Assembly (NCBI RefSeq): GCF_014189535.1
Contig: NZ_CP050308.1
Location: forward strand, 3,833,001 to 3,897,000
Reading direction: 5' to 3'
DNA: 64,000 nucleotides
Source of the DNA: Rhizobium lusitanum
GTDB taxonomy: Bacteria > Pseudomonadota > Alphaproteobacteria > Rhizobiales > Rhizobiaceae
Shown: positions 36,816 to 47,273 of the stretch, in pieces
Layout of the letters: each line of letters opens with the position of its first letter
How positions within the stretch are numbered: the first letter of the stretch is position 1
Notes under the pieces: model-generated
What the model saw: the letters and a program-made list of their open reading frames with translations, nothing else
Told to the model about the DNA's origin: nothing
Databases searched by the model: none
Position numbers and translations under genes: made by a program

Positions 36816-37994
36816 TTGAATCGCGTAGCCGCGTTGTTAGTTTGCGTAGTTCTGGCGGGATGTAATTCCGTATCGAGCGAAGGGCCTTTGGCCGGTGCTA
36901 TTGATGGCGACGCGGGGCGGTCCAGTGCTGAGCTCGGGCGCAAGAATGCGGCTGTTTTCGATCTCGTCGATATTGATAGCCGCTCGGCGCGTCTCGTTTC
37001 CGACTATGTCTCCACCGCGCTCAACCGCCGGTTCGGCATCGGCGGCGGTGTCGGACGTGTGGTCATCGGTGTCGGCGATGCACTGCGGGTGACCATTTTC
37101 GAGGCAGGCTCCGACGGGTTGTTTTCGACGGCTCAATCGAAGCAGGTGTCTTTGGACATCGTCGTCCAGCCGGATGGAACGGCGGCTATTCCCTATGCTG
37201 GCTCTGTGAGGTTCGCGGGCAAGACGCTGGAGCAGGCGCGCAAGGCGGTTCTGGCCGCGTTGGCGACCAAGGCGGTCGAGCCTGATGTGATTGTCACGAG
37301 CACTGGTACGGCATCGCGCACAGTGACCGTTTCCGGGGCTGTCGGTCGTCCCTCGCTGGTTCCCCTAGACCTGACCAGCGAAAAGATCACGCAGGTGATC
37401 GCCAAGGCGGGCGGACCGGTCACTCAGCCTTATGAAACGTCTGTCACGCTGGTTCGCGGCAACAAGATCGGCACTGCACTTCTGAAGTCGATCGTCGAGC
37501 ACCCGTCCGAGGACATCTATGTCCAGCCCGGTGATCAGGTTTTCCTCGTCCGCGACCCGCGAACCTTTACCCTTATGGGCTCCGTCAAGGGTGACGGCCG
37601 TTTGGAATTCGGCGCCAATGACCTCAATCTTCTCGAAGCTGTCGCTTTGGGTCACGGCGCGACCGATGAATCGAGCAATGCCCAGGGGTTCTTCCTGTTC
37701 CGCTATGAAGAGCCGGATATCGTCAGGAGCCTGCTCGGCCCCGCCCGTTTCCAGGCGCTTCTGCAAAAGGGAATGGCGCCGGATTCCAAGGGCCGTTATC
37801 CGATCGTCTATCGATTTGACATGTCGCATCCCGACAGTCTCATCGTTGGGCAAACATTCCCGGTCAAGAGCCGTGACGTCATCTATGTATCGCGTCATCC
37901 CTCGGTCGACATCCGGAAGTTCCTGACGCTCGTCGGCTCCCCTCTTGGGATCGCCTCCCAGGGTGCCTCGACGGCAGCTAACCTAGGGCAGTAA
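36816..37994 (+). CDS. rkpU: outer-membrane polysaccharide export lipoprotein (Wza/KpsD type)
   Basis: A 392-residue OPX protein that would form the outer-membrane channel for capsule export. A lipoprotein signal peptide ends in VVLAGC, with lipidated C16. The Poly_export domain starts near GRVVIGVGDALRVTIFEAG, followed by soluble ligand-binding beta-grasp repeats (VTVSGAVGRPSLVPL and FTLMGSVKGDGRLEF). Length is close to Wza. The start is TTG 36816, set by GAGG 8 nt upstream. The symbol rests on its position directly upstream of rkpA, where Sinorhizobium has the export gene rkpU; the family call is firmer than the symbol. Confidence 0.75.
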   Translation: MNRVAALLVCVVLAGCNSVSSEGPLAGAIDGDAGRSSAELGRKNAAVFDLVDIDSRSARLVSDYVSTALNRRFGIGGGVGRVVIGVGDALRVTIFEAGSDGLFSTAQSKQVSLDIVVQPDGTAAIPYAGSVRFAGKTLEQARKAVLAALATKAVEPDVIVTSTGTASRTVTVSGAVGRPSLVPLDLTSEKITQVIAKAGGPVTQPYETSVTLVRGNKIGTALLKSIVEHPSEDIYVQPGDQVFLVRDPRTFTLMGSVKGDGRLEFGANDLNLLEAVALGHGATDESSNAQGFFLFRYEEPDIVRSLLGPARFQALLQKGMAPDSKGRYPIVYRFDMSHPDSLIVGQTFPVKSRDVIYVSRHPSVDIRKFLTLVGSPLGIASQGASTAANLGQ

Positions 37995-38367
37995 ATCCTG
38001 TGGGTGGGGGACGCCTGACTCCGCATGCTTCGCGCGTTGATCACCGTTCGGACACCGGCATCCGCATGATTTCGGCAGGTTGTTGTGTTGTCGAAGGATC
38101 AGAATTCATAAGAGATCGCGAAGATTTACAGGAGCCGGCAAGGCGCTGCCTGCATTTTTCCAAGTGTTGCTCCTCGATGATTTGAAAGCGAATGCGCGCC
38201 GACACTTTTTGTCGAAAGCGTCATCTTTGTTATCTGTTACTCAACGCGGCGTTCCGCACTTGATCTTTTTACGGGTGACAACTGGAGATAATTATGATGA
38301 GAACGTTTATTAGATGATGTTGGCTACTTTCATCCTGGGGCAGTTTAAAAAATAACGCCGAGAGATC
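37995..38367. other. intergenic gap before rkpA
   Basis: 373 bases without a supported gene. AT content rises towards rkpA. A GAGAG ribosome site lies 4 nt before the rkpA ATG. No clear terminator for the upstream lipoprotein gene and no consensus promoter are visible. Confidence 0.4.
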
Positions 38368-41300
38368 ATGACGATTGAAATTATCGGACGGGCGAGTATC
38401 GCCCCGGGGGCGGGTTCGATTGAAGAGCTGCAGCTCGTTCTCAAGGAAGGGCGTTGCACGGTTGGCCGCATTCCCGATGAACGCTGGGATCTAGCCCGTT
38501 TCTGGCATCCGGTCGTCGGCACTCAAGGAAAAACCTATAGCTACGCCGCCGGAATCATGGCGGACATCTACTCTTTCGACCCGACAGTCTTCGGCCTTTC
38601 GCAGCGCGAGGCGATGCAGATGGATCCGCAGCAGCGTATCCTTCTCAACCTCGTCTGGCGGGCTTTGGAAGATGCGAACCTGCCTGTCGATGGCTTTGAG
38701 GGTGAACGGGTCGGTGTCTATGTCGGCGCATCGTCGCTCGACCATGGCAATTTGACGGCCGAAGATCCGGCGTCTGGCAGCCCTTATTTCATGACCGGTA
38801 ACACGCTTTCGATCGTTGCCAACCGCATTTCACATATTTTCGGCCTGCAGGGGCCGAGCATGACGATCGACACGGCTTGTTCGTCGTCGCTTGTGGCGCT
38901 CGATCAGGCGGTGAGGGCTTTGGAGAGCGGTGACATCGACACTGCGATCGTCGGCGGCATCAACCTTCTGCTCCACCCGCTTTCCTTCGTCGGCTTTGCC
39001 CAAGCGCGTATGCTATCGCCGGAAGGCCTTTGTCGGGCCTACGACGATAATGGCCGTGGCTACGTCCGTGCGGAAGGCGGCGCGGCCATCATTCTGCGCA
39101 GGACCGATCGCGCCCTACGCGAAAAGGATCGCAGTTACGCCCGCATTCACGCGGTCGGGGTCAACTCCTCCGGCCGCACGAATGGTATCTCGCTGCCGTC
39201 GCGGGAGGCGCAAGCCGCTCTGCTGCGCTCGATCTACGAAGGCAAGAATATCGACGTCAACCGTATCGCCTTCATCGAAGGTCATGGCACAGGGACCAAG
39301 GTCGGTGATCCCGCCGAAGTCTGGGCGATCGGCGAAGTCATTGGCCGAAACCGACGGGCGCCCGTGCCGGTCGGCTCGATCAAATCCAATATCGGCCACA
39401 CCGAACCTGCCTCCGGCCTTTTCGGCCTGCTGAAGGCAATGATCGCGCTGGAGAACAATTTTCTGCCGGCGTCGCTGCATTTCGACCAGCCGAATGAGAC
39501 GATCGATTTCGAAGGATTGAACGTTCGGGTCAACACATCGGCCATCGAGCTTCTTCCGGCGAAACGCCCGCGCTTTGCGGGCATCAATTCTTTCGGCTTC
39601 GGCGGCACCAATGCCCATGTCGTCATCAGCGATCCCGACCCGATTGCTCCACCCGAGCCGCAGATGCGGGGCGACGGCACCATTTTCGTCGCGAGCGCAC
39701 ACACGGCCTCGGCACTTTCGAGGCTGCTTGAGGACTATAAGACCAGCCTGACCTATGCGGAGCCCAAGGAGGCCCGGCAGATCGTCGCGTCCGCCGCGGC
39801 CAATCGCGAGCCCTTGCGCCACCGTTTTGCGGCCAAAGCGAAGGATAGTGCGGCGGTACTAACGGCGATCGATGCGCATTTGTCCGGCGAGGCTTCCATC
39901 GGTGAAACCGGGGAAGTACCGGGCCAGACCGTCAAGATCGCCTTCGTCTTTTCCGGAAACGGCTCGCAATGGGCGGGAATGGGCGTCGAAGCCTATCAGG
40001 AAAACCGCCATTTCCGGCAATGTTTCCAATCATTCAGCGCGCTCTTCGAGTATTATATTGGCGAGAAGCTGACGGACATTCTGGTTTCGGACGGCCTGAG
40101 CTTGCGGCTTGCCGATACCAAGATCGCGCAGCCCCTGCTGTTTGCCGTTCAGGCTTCGCTGTCGGATTGCCTGGCGGCGCTTGGCGTGAAGCCCGATGTT
40201 GTCTTCGGCCACTCGGTCGGCGAAATCGCCGCCGCTTATGCGGCCAAGGCACTGACGGCTGCCGAAGCGGTCGCGATCGTCGCCAAGCGCTCGTTGCATC
40301 AGGATCTCCTTGCCGGCGCGGGCAAAATGGCTGCTGTCGTTCTCAACGAGGACGCCGCACTCGCTTTCGCTAAGTCGAATGGTCTCGACGAAATCTGCAT
40401 CGCAGCGATCAATGCGCCGAATTCGGTCACGATTTCCGGTCCTGTCCACGAGATCGAGGCGTTCAAGGATGCCGCCCGCAAAGCGCATATCGTCGCGCAT
40501 ATACTCGATATCAATTACCCCTTTCATCATCCGATCATCGACCGGGCGAAGGACGCATTCCTGGCGGATCTGCCGGATGTCGCGCCGGACGCTGGTGCGG
40601 GTTCGTTCATTTCAACGGTGACCGGTGAGCTCCATGACGGTCGTCTGCTGGATACCCAATATTGGTGGCGCAACGTTCGTGATCCCGTGCTTTTCAAGGT
40701 TGCCTGTCAGGCGGCGATGGCCATGGGATGCAACCTGTTCATTGAGATCGCACCGCGTCCAATCCTCTCGAACTATGTGATGGAGATCGCCAAGCAGGCG
40801 TCCGTCCAGGTGGTTGCGATACCGACACTGCTGCGCGAGGCGCCGGTCCCTGGCCGAGATCCCGTTTCGCAGTCCTTCGCGCGCGCTGTCGCCCATGGTG
40901 CGCCGGCACTGCGTTCGCGCGGAAGTGCGACGCGCAATGCCTTCGTCAAGCTGCCGCCCTTGCCGTTCGAACCGGTCGAGCTGCGTTCGCAGCCGACAAC
41001 TGATGAGATCGACATTTTCGGTCGCGACGGCAAGAGCCCCTACACCTTGCTCGGCTGGCGCACGGACCCCAACGGCTCCAGCTGGAAGAACCATCTGGAC
41101 GCGCATCTGTTCGCCGATCTTGCCGAGCATGTCGTTGATGGCAAGGCGATCCTGCCGGGCAGTGGCTTCATCGAGATCGCCGTTACCGCCATTCAGCAAT
41201 ATTACGAGGCCGATGAGGTCGAGATCGGCAACCTCGAGATCCTGAGGCCCCTGGAACTGCGCCAGGACCGCATGGTGGAGCTGTCGACCATCCTGTCGCC

Positions 41301-44300
41301 TGAGACCGGCAACATCGAGATCCGCTCGCGCGAGCGGCTGAGCAATGACGACTGGACCGTCCATGCCGTCGCACGCGGCCGCAAGCCGATCGACCTCGGC
41401 GTGATCGAGGAGCGAGCCCAGCGTCGGTCCGAGGGTCGGAAGTCCATCCTGACCTCCGAGAAGACTTACGACACAGCGGAGCGTTTCGGTCTGCAATACG
41501 GCCCACATTTCCAGCTTCTGTCGAAGGCTGTCGCTTTCGGCCATGACGTCATCGAAGTAGACCTAAAGCGGGCCGCTGCTCCCAGTCACCCTTTCGCGAG
41601 CTACAATCTCAATCCGATGTCGGTCGATGCGGCGTTCCATGGTCTCGTCGCGCTGTTCGAACAACTGTCCGGCGATGAGGCCGGCGCTCCCTATATTCCG
41701 GTTCGCTTCGGCACCGTGCGTGTTTCGGGCAAGGGAAGGCGGATCGCCAAAGCTGTCATAGAGATCGATCGGTTCAGCCGTAATTCGATCAAGGCCCGTT
41801 TCCGCATGCTGGATGCCGAAGGCGGTCAGATCGCCGTTTTTGACGACTGCCGCTTCCGCCGCACCTATCTGCGCCGTCATACAACGCTTGCCTCTGTCGC
41901 GTTCCACTATGAGACCGTGCCATCGGCAATCTTCGGACGTCGGCCTGGTTCGGACATGGCGCTGCCGGATGCCTCGGTGCTGCAAAACTCTTCGGGGACG
42001 CATCCGCTCAACAATGCGACACTGCTTCTCGATGCGGCCATCTATCGGGCATGCCATGAGATCGCGCTGGCGGTTGCGGGCAAAGGGGGCGTAGTCTCGC
42101 TTTCCGACCTTTCTGACGAAGCTGAGTTCCGGTCGTTCCTGGTCAACTGCCTCTATATTCTGGAGGATGCCGGTATTGCCTCGGCAGGGGACGACGAGTG
42201 GCGCGTGCCGCTCGATTTTACCTTTCCGCCAGTAAGCGAAGTCCTGCGGGAGCTTTACCATGAGGATGCAGGGCGGGTTGCCGAAGCCGTTCTCGTCAAC
42301 AATGCCTATCGTGAGGCGTTGGAGCGTCTCGCCACAATCCATAAACATGTCCTTGGCCAGTCACCAACCAAGACAGCCGTTCATGCGGTGGGCGGGGCGA
42401 CTCTGGAGCATGTGCTCATTCACGCTCCTCTGAGCGGCAAGCGACTTTTGATCATCGAAGAAGCGCTGACAGCATCCATGGAGGCCAATCCTGGTATCAT
42501 CGGCCATATTCTGGAGGCAGGTTCGACATCCGCGGCTTTCAGCCAACGGCTGGCCGCGATTGCCGCCAAGGCCGGTGCCGGTCTGATCATTGCCGAGCCA
42601 CGGGAGCAGGTGCGCCGCGCGCTTGAAATCGCCTTCGAGCGGGATGCGCATGTCATCGTCACGGAGCCTGCTAAGCTTGCAGATCAGCCGCTTGCGGATA
42701 TCATTGTCGCTTCCGGCGATCAGAGCCAGTATCTGCTGTCTCGCGATGAAGGGTTGAAAGCCGCCATCCGTGCCGCTGCGTTGCGCAATGCGCAGTTCCT
42801 GTTCGCCGATCGCGCTCCAAGCGCCTTTAATGATTTTGCCTTCGGTCTGTCGGACGGATGGTTTGCCGGCAGTCAGTCGCCGGAATTTCCCGTTGACCAG
42901 CTCGGCACGCCGCAACAGGTCGAGGATATCTTCGCAGCGCTTGGTTTCGGCAAGGCGGAAATCGAAGAGAAGGTCTTTCCGGAAGGCGTGCTGATCACGG
43001 CAAGGGCCGTGTCTGAACATCAAGCGGTCGACGCTGCCACCTTGCCAGATGTGGATGCACCGCTCCTCGTTCTGTCCGAGTGTGGGGCTCCTTCTATTGG
43101 GATCTCCAATACGCAGACCACCGTAATCGACGTCGGAACCACGCTTCTGGATCTCGGCGATGTCGTAACGTCGCTCGAACATCATCCGGTTCGCGTTCTC
43201 TACGCGGCGGAACGGGAGGGCGATCGTGACGCGTCCGACCTGACGCTGATACGGCTGCGGACGTTTGCGAAACTGGCGGATGCCTTGGCGCGTCGCGCTG
43301 ATGGCGACAGGCCACGACTGGTGATTATCGCTCCGGGCGGCTCGCCGCTGGCCAAGGAGCGGATTGATAGTGCCAATGCCGGCCTTTGGGCCTTCGCGCG
43401 CGTGCTGCAGAACGAATACGACGTCTTTGATGTGCATCTCCTGGATGCCGAAACGGATGACAAGCGGGCGATCGCGGCCGTGGAGACCATCCTTGTCGCC
43501 AAGACCGACAACAGGGAATGGGTGCTGGATCGGGCGACCGGCGAAGTCCGCGAGATTCGCGCTGCGGCCGGTCCTTTTGCCTCGACCGATATGAGCCGTC
43601 GTGATGTCTCGGCAGCCACCATCCGGCAGCATACGAGCGGCCGCGTCGATAGCGTTGCTTGGGAGGAGACGAACCCACCGTTGCCGTCTGATGGTGAGTT
43701 GATTGTCGCGGTCGAAGCCACCGGCCTCAATTTTCGCGATGTCATGTGGGCAATGGGCCTGCTTCCGGAAGAGGCGCTGGAGGACGGGTTTGCCGGCGCC
43801 ACGATCGGCATGGAATTCGCCGGCCGGGTTCTCGCGACTGGATCCGCCGTCGATGATATCCAGCCGGGCGACAAGGTTATGGGGATCGGCCCTGCTGCGT
43901 TTTCAACCCATGTGCGGGTGCGCCGCGATGGCGTGACCAAGCTGCCGGAAAAGATGGAGACCGTTGCCGCGGCTACGGTGCCTGTCGCCTTCCTGACTGC
44001 TTATTATGCAATGGTCGAGCTCGGGCGTATTCAACCTGGCGAGACGATCCTGATCCATGGCGCGGCCGGCGGTGTCGGCCTCGCTGCGCTTCAGATTGCC
44101 AAGCTCAAGGGCGCCAAGGTGATCGCCACCGCGGGCACGGTCGAGAAGCGCCGTTTCCTGGATATGCTGGGAGCTGACCATGTGCTTGATTCCCGCTCAT
44201 TGGATTTTGTTGCGGGCGTGCGCCATCTCACGCGCGGCGAAGGTGTCGATCTCGTACTGAATTCTCTGTTTTCCGAAGCGATGGAGCGCAGCATCGAGCT

Positions 44301-45837
44301 GGTCAAGCCGTTCGGACGCTTCCTGGAATTGGGCAAGCGCGACTATTACTCCGACCGCAAGATCGGCCTACGTCCCTTCCGCCGCAACATCAGCTATTTC
44401 GGCATCGACGCCGACCAGTTGCTGGTCAGCGCTCCGGCCCTCACGAAGCGGATTTTTGCCGAGATTGGTGAACTCTTTGCCGCCGGCAAGCTGACGCCGC
44501 TGCCCTATCGTGCCTTTGGCTACGACGAGATCGGCAGTGCTTTCCGGCTGATGCAGAACGCCGGTCATATCGGCAAGATTGTCGTCCGCCCGCCTGTTCT
44601 GGGTATCGACCGTGTCTTGCCGGCTCCCGCCAAATCGCTGCGGCTCGACTCTGATGGTATTTTCCTCGTAGCAGGCGGCATTGGCGGCTTCGGTCTCGCC
44701 GCCGCCGATTGGCTGGTCTCCAAGGGTGCGCGCCGCATCGCGCTGTGCTCGCGCCGGGGCGTAGCCGATGAGGAGACGCTGAAAGCTGTTGGTGAATGGG
44801 AAAAGAAAGGCGCGGTGACAACGCTGCATGCCTGCGACATCACCAATGAGGCGGCCGTCGAATCCCTGCTTGGCCTGCTTCGCTCCGAAGGTGCGCTGAG
44901 GGGTGTTGTTCATGCCGCGATGGTTCTGGACGATGCGCTGCTCGCCAACCTGACGCCGGAGCGCAACAGGCCTGTCATCGATGTGAAGGTTCGCGGCGCT
45001 GGTGTTCTCGATCGTTTGACCAGATACGACCGTCTCGATCTGTTCCTGCTGTTTTCCTCGGCGACGACCATGCTCGGTAATCCGGGGCAGGCGAATTATG
45101 TTGCCGCGAACGGCTATCTCGAAGGCTTGGCGCGCGCGCGCCGCGCTGCCGGGCTACCGGCGCTCGCTGTCGGCTTCGGCGCTATTGCCGACAAGGGATT
45201 CCTGGCCCGCAACGGCGAGGTCAATGAACTCCTGTCCAAGCGTATCGGCAAGGCCGCCTTGAAGGCACGCACTGCACTGGAGCAGGTCGAGCGCTACATG
45301 CTTGCCGATACCGGCAAGGTCGAGGCCGCCGCCGTCATGATCGCTGAAATCGATTGGAGCGCCGCCCGTATGCTGCCGATCGCCGGTCGGTCACTATTTG
45401 AGCCGCTGATGCGCCATGCGGGCAGCCATCAAACCCTGAACGACGGCGATACGATCGATCTCAGGGAACTGATCAAAGGCAAGTCCGAGGACGAGGCGCA
45501 GGCCGCTCTCCACACGCTCGTCGCCTCTGAAATCGCCGCGATCCTGCGGGTGACGGAAGATACGATCACGCCTGACAAGGTGTTGAAGGACATCGGCCTC
45601 GACAGTTTGATGGCGATGGAGCTTGGAATGAGCTTCCAGCAGAAGACCGGCTTCGACATTCCCTTGAGCGGTGTCGGGGAGGGGACAACGGTGAGTGATG
45701 TCGTCAGCCGCTTGTGCGATCGCGTCATGAACCGTAGCGGCGAGGAGGCGACAAATTCAGCGGTGGGTGAGGATCAGGTGGTCAGCCGTCTGGTGCAGAG
45801 CCATTCTCCGCAACAGAAGAAGGCCGCGCAGTCATGA
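38368..45837 (+). CDS. rkpA: multidomain reducing polyketide/fatty acid synthase RkpA
   Basis: A 2,489-residue type I megasynthase that builds a long reduced acyl chain for the K-polysaccharide pathway. Domain order is KS (about 1-430; C171 in DTACSSSL, H306 in HGTGT, H344 in GHTEPASG), AT (about 520-830; S616 in GHSVGE), DH (about 900-1180; H921 in HVVDGKAILPGSG), a long degenerate region (about 1200-1650), ER (about 1770-2080; HGAAGGVGLAALQIAK), KR (about 2090-2300; GGIGGFGLAAADW and Y2244 in GQANYVAANGY) and ACP (S2413 in GLDSLMAMEL). There is no thioesterase, so release needs another enzyme. This is the architecture of highly reducing iterative PKSs. It overlaps rkpG by 4 bp. Confidence 0.93.
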   Translation: MTIEIIGRASIAPGAGSIEELQLVLKEGRCTVGRIPDERWDLARFWHPVVGTQGKTYSYAAGIMADIYSFDPTVFGLSQREAMQMDPQQRILLNLVWRALEDANLPVDGFEGERVGVYVGASSLDHGNLTAEDPASGSPYFMTGNTLSIVANRISHIFGLQGPSMTIDTACSSSLVALDQAVRALESGDIDTAIVGGINLLLHPLSFVGFAQARMLSPEGLCRAYDDNGRGYVRAEGGAAIILRRTDRALREKDRSYARIHAVGVNSSGRTNGISLPSREAQAALLRSIYEGKNIDVNRIAFIEGHGTGTKVGDPAEVWAIGEVIGRNRRAPVPVGSIKSNIGHTEPASGLFGLLKAMIALENNFLPASLHFDQPNETIDFEGLNVRVNTSAIELLPAKRPRFAGINSFGFGGTNAHVVISDPDPIAPPEPQMRGDGTIFVASAHTASALSRLLEDYKTSLTYAEPKEARQIVASAAANREPLRHRFAAKAKDSAAVLTAIDAHLSGEASIGETGEVPGQTVKIAFVFSGNGSQWAGMGVEAYQENRHFRQCFQSFSALFEYYIGEKLTDILVSDGLSLRLADTKIAQPLLFAVQASLSDCLAALGVKPDVVFGHSVGEIAAAYAAKALTAAEAVAIVAKRSLHQDLLAGAGKMAAVVLNEDAALAFAKSNGLDEICIAAINAPNSVTISGPVHEIEAFKDAARKAHIVAHILDINYPFHHPIIDRAKDAFLADLPDVAPDAGAGSFISTVTGELHDGRLLDTQYWWRNVRDPVLFKVACQAAMAMGCNLFIEIAPRPILSNYVMEIAKQASVQVVAIPTLLREAPVPGRDPVSQSFARAVAHGAPALRSRGSATRNAFVKLPPLPFEPVELRSQPTTDEIDIFGRDGKSPYTLLGWRTDPNGSSWKNHLDAHLFADLAEHVVDGKAILPGSGFIEIAVTAIQQYYEADEVEIGNLEILRPLELRQDRMVELSTILSPETGNIEIRSRERLSNDDWTVHAVARGRKPIDLGVIEERAQRRSEGRKSILTSEKTYDTAERFGLQYGPHFQLLSKAVAFGHDVIEVDLKRAAAPSHPFASYNLNPMSVDAAFHGLVALFEQLSGDEAGAPYIPVRFGTVRVSGKGRRIAKAVIEIDRFSRNSIKARFRMLDAEGGQIAVFDDCRFRRTYLRRHTTLASVAFHYETVPSAIFGRRPGSDMALPDASVLQNSSGTHPLNNATLLLDAAIYRACHEIALAVAGKGGVVSLSDLSDEAEFRSFLVNCLYILEDAGIASAGDDEWRVPLDFTFPPVSEVLRELYHEDAGRVAEAVLVNNAYREALERLATIHKHVLGQSPTKTAVHAVGGATLEHVLIHAPLSGKRLLIIEEALTASMEANPGIIGHILEAGSTSAAFSQRLAAIAAKAGAGLIIAEPREQVRRALEIAFERDAHVIVTEPAKLADQPLADIIVASGDQSQYLLSRDEGLKAAIRAAALRNAQFLFADRAPSAFNDFAFGLSDGWFAGSQSPEFPVDQLGTPQQVEDIFAALGFGKAEIEEKVFPEGVLITARAVSEHQAVDAATLPDVDAPLLVLSECGAPSIGISNTQTTVIDVGTTLLDLGDVVTSLEHHPVRVLYAAEREGDRDASDLTLIRLRTFAKLADALARRADGDRPRLVIIAPGGSPLAKERIDSANAGLWAFARVLQNEYDVFDVHLLDAETDDKRAIAAVETILVAKTDNREWVLDRATGEVREIRAAAGPFASTDMSRRDVSAATIRQHTSGRVDSVAWEETNPPLPSDGELIVAVEATGLNFRDVMWAMGLLPEEALEDGFAGATIGMEFAGRVLATGSAVDDIQPGDKVMGIGPAAFSTHVRVRRDGVTKLPEKMETVAAATVPVAFLTAYYAMVELGRIQPGETILIHGAAGGVGLAALQIAKLKGAKVIATAGTVEKRRFLDMLGADHVLDSRSLDFVAGVRHLTRGEGVDLVLNSLFSEAMERSIELVKPFGRFLELGKRDYYSDRKIGLRPFRRNISYFGIDADQLLVSAPALTKRIFAEIGELFAAGKLTPLPYRAFGYDEIGSAFRLMQNAGHIGKIVVRPPVLGIDRVLPAPAKSLRLDSDGIFLVAGGIGGFGLAAADWLVSKGARRIALCSRRGVADEETLKAVGEWEKKGAVTTLHACDITNEAAVESLLGLLRSEGALRGVVHAAMVLDDALLANLTPERNRPVIDVKVRGAGVLDRLTRYDRLDLFLLFSSATTMLGNPGQANYVAANGYLEGLARARRAAGLPALAVGFGAIADKGFLARNGEVNELLSKRIGKAALKARTALEQVERYMLADTGKVEAAAVMIAEIDWSAARMLPIAGRSLFEPLMRHAGSHQTLNDGDTIDLRELIKGKSEDEAQAALHTLVASEIAAILRVTEDTITPDKVLKDIGLDSLMAMELGMSFQQKTGFDIPLSGVGEGTTVSDVVSRLCDRVMNRSGEEATNSAVGEDQVVSRLVQSHSPQQKKAAQS

Positions 45838-47255
45838 CGCAGGATGCCAACGACGATACTCCCGCGGGCGACCGGAAGAGCAGCCTGCTGGAGCAAATGC
45901 GTCGCGTCGGCGAATCCTCGGGACGCAATCGGGCCGAACGATTGAACAAGCAGACGCAGCAGCCGGTGCGCCAAGCCACGCGCTTTGAAGATTTACCGGA
46001 ATACAAGCGTGTGATGACGCAGAAGATTGCCGGCGAAATGGCGGGTATCGCCAATCCCTTCTATCGCTCGCATGATGTTGCCGCTGGTGCTACGACCCGC
46101 ATGGGCGGACGCGAGTTCATCAACTTCGCCTCCTACGACTATCTGGGCACCAACACCGACCCGCTGGTGACGGCCGGCGCCAAGGAGGCCATCGACCGCT
46201 TCGGCATCTCGGCTTCCGCGAGCCGTCTCGTCGCTGGAGAGCGGCCGGTGCATATCGAGTTGGAGCAGCGGCTTGCCAAGCTCTATGGCGTCGATGCCGC
46301 CGTCTGTTTTGTCAGCGGCTACCTGACCAATGTCGCGACGATCGGCTGCCTGATGGGCCCGCAGGACCTCGTCATTCACGACGAGTTCATCCACAACAGC
46401 GTGCTTGCCGGCGTCAAGCTTTCCGGCGCGGCGCGGCGTCTGTTCAAGCACAATGATGCCGAAAATCTCGAAAGCATCCTGAAGACGCTGTCTTCCGATT
46501 TTCGTCGTATCCTGGTGGTCGTCGAAGGTGTCTACTCCATGGACGGCGATGTCGCCGACCTGCCGGCATTGCTGGAGCTGAAGGCGCGTTATGGCTTCTG
46601 GCTGATGGTGGACGAAGCGCATGCGCTCGGCATCCTGGGCGCGAACGGCCGTGGCACTTTCGAACATTTCGGGCTCGATCCACGCGATGTCGACATTTGG
46701 ATGGGAACGCTCTCCAAGACGACGTCGAGCTGTGGCGGCTATATCGCCGGCAGCAGCGCACTCGCTGATGTCCTGAAAGCAGAAGCGGGCGGCTTCGTCT
46801 ACAGCGTCGGCTTGGCACCGGTTCTGGCAGCAGCGGCTATCGCCGGTCTGCAAATACTGGAATCGGAGCCAGAGAGGGCCGCGCGGCTCCGGCACAACGG
46901 TAATCTGTTCCTGGAATGCGCCAGGCAGGCGGGTCTCGATACTGGCCTGAGCCTCGGCTTCTCGGTCGTTCCCGTTCTCGTCGGCGATTCGTTGCGCGCC
47001 GTACAGCTTTCCAACGATCTGCTGAGTGAGGGCATCAATGTTCTGCCCATCATTCATCCGGCCGTGCCCGAGGGCATGGCGCGCCTGCGCTTCTTTATCA
47101 CCTGCGATCACACCGAAGAGCAAATTCGTCATTCCGTCGCCGTAACTACCGGAAAACTCAAAGATTTACAGGATCGGAATTTCGGCCTAGGGTCCATCGA
47201 CATGGACAAGGTGATGCAATTGTTGCCGACGCGCCAAACCTCCGGCGCATCATAA
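45834..47255 (+). CDS. rkpG: alpha-oxoamine synthase RkpG (AONS/SPT family)
   Basis: A 473-residue PLP enzyme of the family of 8-amino-7-oxononanoate synthase and serine palmitoyltransferase. These enzymes condense an acyl thioester with an amino acid, with loss of CO2, to give an alpha-amino ketone. It has FASYDYLGTNTDP, the glycine-rich SASASRLVAGER, DEFIHNSVLAG, VDEAHALGILG and GTLSKTTSSCGGY with the PLP lysine K295. An about 70-residue extension precedes the catalytic core. The ATGA overlap couples it to rkpA, so RkpA-bound acyl chains are the likely substrate. Confidence 0.92.
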   Translation: MTQDANDDTPAGDRKSSLLEQMRRVGESSGRNRAERLNKQTQQPVRQATRFEDLPEYKRVMTQKIAGEMAGIANPFYRSHDVAAGATTRMGGREFINFASYDYLGTNTDPLVTAGAKEAIDRFGISASASRLVAGERPVHIELEQRLAKLYGVDAAVCFVSGYLTNVATIGCLMGPQDLVIHDEFIHNSVLAGVKLSGAARRLFKHNDAENLESILKTLSSDFRRILVVVEGVYSMDGDVADLPALLELKARYGFWLMVDEAHALGILGANGRGTFEHFGLDPRDVDIWMGTLSKTTSSCGGYIAGSSALADVLKAEAGGFVYSVGLAPVLAAAAIAGLQILESEPERAARLRHNGNLFLECARQAGLDTGLSLGFSVVPVLVGDSLRAVQLSNDLLSEGINVLPIIHPAVPEGMARLRFFITCDHTEEQIRHSVAVTTGKLKDLQDRNFGLGSIDMDKVMQLLPTRQTSGAS

Positions 47256-47273
47256 CGTCAAGGCGATCATTTC

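Noticed and set aside
42361..43632. 423-codon minus-strand frame opposite rkpA
   Set aside because: It lies wholly within the RkpA coding region, in the degenerate part and the approach to ER, and has no ribosome site or domain.
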